Assembly: GCA_002347025.1 (NCBI GenBank)
Contig: DEAE01000023.1
Span: 64,185 to 128,184, forward strand
Length of the DNA: 64,000 nucleotides
Reading direction: 5' to 3'
Origin: Acidobacteria bacterium UBA2990
GTDB lineage: Bacteria > Acidobacteriota > Vicinamibacteria > Vicinamibacterales > UBA8438
Made by a program: the position numbers and the translations under genes. Below the pieces are notes generated by a model that had not been told where the DNA came from, searched no databases, and worked only from the letters and a program-made list of their open reading frames with translations. Of this stretch, positions 61,330-64,000 are shown piece by piece. Positions within the stretch are counted from its first letter, which is position 1. Every line of letters begins with the position of its first letter.

Positions 61330-62496
61330 ATGGTGAAAGAAACAAGTCGTCGCGAAGTGTTAAAAGGTGGGGCCGCGTTAGCAGGGTTGGGAGCACTTGG
61401 GGTGCCAGAGTGGGCATTTCCGGCTCTTGCGCAGGGCGAAACTGTGGTTGAATTTACCGACCTCCCAGAAGAGATTGTGCTTGAGCGGGCTGCAGACCGT
61501 CGAATCATCGATGTGCGAGATATCGATGGTCCTATCACCCCTGCGGACAAGTGGTTCACGACTCAGCACTACGGGCATCCAGAAATCGATGTGAATGCCT
61601 ATCGCCTAAGAGTGTCAGGTTTAGTCGATAGCCCTTTGGATTTGTCGATGTCGGATTTACGGTCGATGCCAAACAGGGAATTGGTATTTGGTTTTGAGTG
61701 TTCCGGTAACCGGGGACCGCTAAACGGGCTATCGAGTAACGGGCGATGGACTGGGGTTTCCTTAAGGACCGTGCTTGAGCAGGCTGGGGTTCAGGATGGA
61801 GCTCGGGAATTCGTCTTTTTTGGGGCAGACCACGGCGAAGAGGAAGTTGAATTTCGGGGTCGTGTTTCGACAGTTGACCAACAGTATGGGCGGAGTTTAC
61901 AGCGGGATCTGGCCCTTTCTGATGAGCCGCTACTCGCTTATGACCTGAATGGGGAGGCCTTATCGGCCCACCAGGGACGTCCGCTGCGGTTGCTGGTGCC
62001 AGGTTGGTATGGAGCTCCGAATGTTAAGTTTCTGTCGGAAATTCATGTGCAGGAGGATCAGTATCTAGGTAAGTATCAGGCGCGTTGGTATCGCACTCTC
62101 AAAGGCGAAATGGTCAACGGGGAAATGAAGTGGAAAGAGACTGCGATTACCAAGATGCGTTTGAAATCGTATATTGCTCGTGTGACCAAGGTGGGCAGTA
62201 GGCACCGCGTGTTTGGCGTAATTATGCACGATGGCACACCGATTCAATCTGTCGAGGTAAAGGTGGACGATGGGCCATGGCAGGCGGCGACCCTCGATGC
62301 GTCGATGACTGACCAGTACTCGTGGAAGTTCTTTACCTATGACTGGGATGGGGCGACTCCTGGTGAACACACCGTGACGTCTCGGGCGACGGATGTTAAT
62401 GGATACGTGCAGCCGACGGCCGAGGATCTTAACGAGGTTAAGCAAACCTTCCTTGAGCAAAATAACCAGCATCCTAGGACGCTGATCATTGCTTAA
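61330..62496 (+). CDS. Tat-exported sulfite oxidase-family molybdoenzyme (SoxC/YedY-like)
   Basis: A 388-residue molybdopterin enzyme with a twin-arginine signal (ETSRREVLKGG). GAGGG at 61318-61322 sits seven bases before the ATG at 61330. The molybdenum-ligating Cys124 is in the hallmark GFECSGNRGP, and further sites are ADHGEEEVEF, HQGRPLRLLVPGWYGAPNVK and FLSEIHVQ. The C-terminal part (about 285-388) is the Mo-co dimerisation Ig-like domain found in SoxC and sulfite oxidase. No heme domain is present, so electrons must go to a separate cytochrome. The substrate is sulfite or another sulfur/thioether compound, by family. It may be co-transcribed with the HupE/UreJ gene. Confidence 0.9.
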   Translation: MVKETSRREVLKGGAALAGLGALGVPEWAFPALAQGETVVEFTDLPEEIVLERAADRRIIDVRDIDGPITPADKWFTTQHYGHPEIDVNAYRLRVSGLVDSPLDLSMSDLRSMPNRELVFGFECSGNRGPLNGLSSNGRWTGVSLRTVLEQAGVQDGAREFVFFGADHGEEEVEFRGRVSTVDQQYGRSLQRDLALSDEPLLAYDLNGEALSAHQGRPLRLLVPGWYGAPNVKFLSEIHVQEDQYLGKYQARWYRTLKGEMVNGEMKWKETAITKMRLKSYIARVTKVGSRHRVFGVIMHDGTPIQSVEVKVDDGPWQAATLDASMTDQYSWKFFTYDWDGATPGEHTVTSRATDVNGYVQPTAEDLNEVKQTFLEQNNQHPRTLIIA

Positions 62497-62520
62497 CGGA
62501 TGATCAGGGATGAGAAATAA

Positions 62521-62552
62521 CGGCCCGCCTGACAATCGAGTCTGGCGGGCCG
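62521..62552 (+). terminator. GC-rich hairpin, possible terminator
   Basis: CGGCCCGCCTGAC (62521-62533) pairs with GTCTGGCGGGCCG (62540-62552), 12 of 13 positions, loop of six bases. The sequence after it has no clean T run. It lies between two convergent stops (62496 and 62601), so a bidirectional terminator is a fair reading. Confidence 0.5.
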
Positions 62553-62563
62553 TCGACGTTTAT

Positions 62564-62579
62564 GGAGTGTGAACACTCC
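62564..62579. repeat. Short perfect inverted repeat
   Basis: GGAGTGTGAACACTCC is a 16-base inverted repeat: 7-base arms separated by GA. It sits between convergent genes right after the GC-rich hairpin. A two-base loop is too small for RNA, so it may be a protein-binding palindrome or chance. No second copy was noticed in the window. Confidence 0.35.
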
Positions 62580-62600
62580 TGTAAATTGAAACGATTGGTA

Positions 62601-63344
62601 TTAGTCTATTGCGAAGCAGTAGAACAGGCCTGCGCCGCCAGTGCCTTCCAGTGAATCTTGACTACAGCCAGCTGACGGGTGTTCTGAGTTCCATGAGTTG
62701 ATGCCTTCGCCACGGCCAGTTCGGTCGTGGTGGCCAACTTGAGCCTGTCCTTCACCGCTTGACGTCCAGTTATTGCAGGTTCGGTCTTCAGAGGCGTCGA
62801 AGGCTCTACCATCGGGGCGGGATCCGGTTAGGATGTCATGGCGGTTCGGTGTGTCGCCAACACCATTCACCATGTCGAGACGCTCGGTTGTGGCTCTTTC
62901 CTTGCCGATGTTGTCGCCGCCGTTGTGTAGGGCTTCGACGTTTGCGGCAATCAAGAGGGCTTCAGCGTTATACCAAGGGCCGTCGCCGATGCGGTCACGG
63001 GCGTTAACTGCCGGGTCGGTGACGGTAGCGGTGGTGCTAAGGTAGGCACGCCAGGTATGGTCGCCCGCGTACTCGGCTGTGGCAAGGGCTTGGCAGTGGG
63101 CATCAGCCCCTTCTAATCCCCCAAGGTTGCCTCCTTCGCCGGGTCCTACACTAGTTACGAAGAAGGTTGTCACCGATTTCGCCCCGCCCATTTCGATCAT
63201 GTCTGGTACGGAGACCTCGGGTTCTAAGTCTGGAGCTTGTCCGTCGATCTCCTGGGGTTGAGAATTACCACTACAGGCGCCCATTGTCGACGTGATCACA
63301 AAAATTACGAGTCCTGGAACGAAGGTCATTCTGAGTATAGACAT
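62601..63344 (-). CDS. Secreted lectin-like lipoprotein, paralogue B
   Basis: A 247-residue predicted lipoprotein with the same domain as the gene at 22420. The lipobox is STMGAC (Cys24). A Glu/Pro-rich linker (about 27-50) leads to the domain, with the shared motifs TTFFVTSVGPGEGGNLGGLE, GADAHCQALA, TWRAYLSTTATV, VNARDRIGDGPWYN, HDILTGSRPDG, TCNNWTSSG, VGHHDRTGRG and SAGCSQDSL. The end is FYCFAID. It is lipidated, whereas paralogue A looks fully secreted. The ligand is unknown. Confidence 0.75.
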   Translation of the reverse strand: MSILRMTFVPGLVIFVITSTMGACSGNSQPQEIDGQAPDLEPEVSVPDMIEMGGAKSVTTFFVTSVGPGEGGNLGGLEGADAHCQALATAEYAGDHTWRAYLSTTATVTDPAVNARDRIGDGPWYNAEALLIAANVEALHNGGDNIGKERATTERLDMVNGVGDTPNRHDILTGSRPDGRAFDASEDRTCNNWTSSGEGQAQVGHHDRTGRGEGINSWNSEHPSAGCSQDSLEGTGGAGLFYCFAID

Positions 63345-63406
63345 GGTGTGTCTCCTGCTAGTACGGGATCAACTTACTAGTTTCTACTTTAACCTGCTGG
63401 CCTTGG

Positions 63407-64000
63407 CTACTGTTCGCTGGTAATCATGCCGTGGGCCCGACCAAACCAATAGCTCAAAAGAAAGTCGAGACCGTTTGTCTCGAAGGGTGCCGCTTCCAGT
63501 CGATTGCCGCCTACCCGATATGGGTTGTGGACAAGGAAGTTCCATGTTCGACCTCGCTGGGTAATCGGTAAGGGCCCTAATCCAGTTTCGTCCAGAACAG
63601 GATCGGCAGTGAACGTGAACCCGAACCGATTGGCGTAAGTTGCTATCGTGCCAGGGTTCCACTTCATGTCCAGTGGTAATTGGCGGAGGGTATTTAAACC
63701 GGCTTCGGTGCTCTCGTTCTCACCGGTCCAATGTTCATACAAGAATGTCGCAAAGGGATTGGCTTCGAGGTCTATTCCGGGTTGTTGAGCGCCTCGAAAC
63801 CAGCGGTGGGCTGCTTTGAGGTAGTGGGCTCGGGTTGCCTCATCTTGTTCGAGTTCAAGTAAGGGGTAAAGAGCCAGTGCGATGAGCACGTCATCGGAAT
63901 GATTTGCGTCCAAGGGTGGGTCGTCGAAACGGGCACTCTCCCCTATACGTGCGTAGCCGACTTCGATAAGACGCTGGTACTCTCGCTCGTAGCGGGGGTT
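63407..64000 (-). CDS. Unknown protein, N-terminus outside the window
   Basis: The reading frame is open from the stop at 63407 to the right edge, so this is the C-terminal part of a longer gene on the - strand; TTG at 63913 is an internal codon. The visible 197 residues begin NPRYEREYQRLIEVGYARIG. They include PPLDANHSDDVLIALALYPL, AAHRWFRGAQQPGIDLEANP, FLYEHWTGENESTEAGLNTL and a C-terminal RTWNFLVHNPYRVGGNRLEA. Alternating helices in the middle are compatible with an alpha/alpha-barrel such as those of glycosidase-like proteins, but this is a weak guess. I do not recognise the family. Confidence 0.6.
   Translation of the reverse strand, partial: NPRYEREYQRLIEVGYARIGESARFDDPPLDANHSDDVLIALALYPLLELEQDEATRAHYLKAAHRWFRGAQQPGIDLEANPFATFLYEHWTGENESTEAGLNTLRQLPLDMKWNPGTIATYANRFGFTFTADPVLDETGLGPLPITQRGRTWNFLVHNPYRVGGNRLEAAPFETNGLDFLLSYWFGRAHGMITSEQ

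Noticed and set aside
1..64000. tRNA genes, CRISPR arrays, insertion sequences, integrases or phage genes
   Set aside because: I looked for tRNA-like T-loop sequences in the larger gaps, for spaced repeats, and for transposase or integrase motifs in the proteins, and saw none.

Overview
The window looks like one end of a contig from a Gram-negative bacterium with an outer membrane and a very large exported proteome. A marine or soil Acidobacteriota lineage (Vicinamibacteria-like) is my best guess. This is inferred from the mix of exported PQQ-type propellers, single-heme propeller proteins, a heme-fused copper-hydroxylase-like protein and several copies of the exported 'PDLQGVW' family. It is not proven by any marker read here. 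Base 1 sits inside a run of 13 G followed by a gene that is open to the edge, so the left side is probably a contig end with a poly-G artefact. The right edge also cuts a gene.

Bases 1-17,200 carry mostly housekeeping genes: a truncated CPBP protease, an outer-membrane barrel, dapF, larC, metG, a TatD nuclease, a polyprenyl diphosphate synthase, ligA, the RNase P RNA gene rnpB, an exported amidohydrolase, a nucleotide-sugar epimerase, an NfeD-like membrane protein, an orphan ABC ATPase and the three-gene proton-translocating transhydrogenase operon (pntAA-pntAB-pntB). The dapF product has Ser where the second catalytic Cys normally lies.

Bases 17,460-64,000 differ in character. Of 39 coding regions, I read a signal peptide, lipobox, Tat signal or membrane segments in 37. 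The exceptions are an ATP-grasp ligase and a gene cut by the edge. The block holds redox proteins (heme plus copper-hydroxylase-like fusion, octaheme cytochrome with a small membrane partner, PQQ-type dehydrogenase, two other PQQ-like propellers, two 720-residue propeller proteins with one heme each, a cytochrome c'-like lipoprotein, a Tat-exported sulfite-oxidase-family enzyme). It also holds hydrolases and lyases (metallo-beta-lactamase fold, SMP-30, serine beta-lactamase-like, formamidase, M28 and M20 peptidases, CehA/McbA-type PHP protein, FAH-family, creatininase) and unnamed exported families, some in several copies.

Most genes here appear to be single units or pairs rather than long operons. 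Tight units are pntAA-pntAB-pntB, the octaheme cytochrome with its membrane protein (4-base overlap), a propeller with a phosphoesterase (1-base gap), and a barrel, ATP-grasp ligase and PepSY membrane protein. I saw no transcription factor, tRNA, rRNA, CRISPR array, integrase or transposase. Overall the right block reads as a periplasmic or cell-surface catabolic and electron-transfer repertoire. The substrates cannot be read from the sequence.
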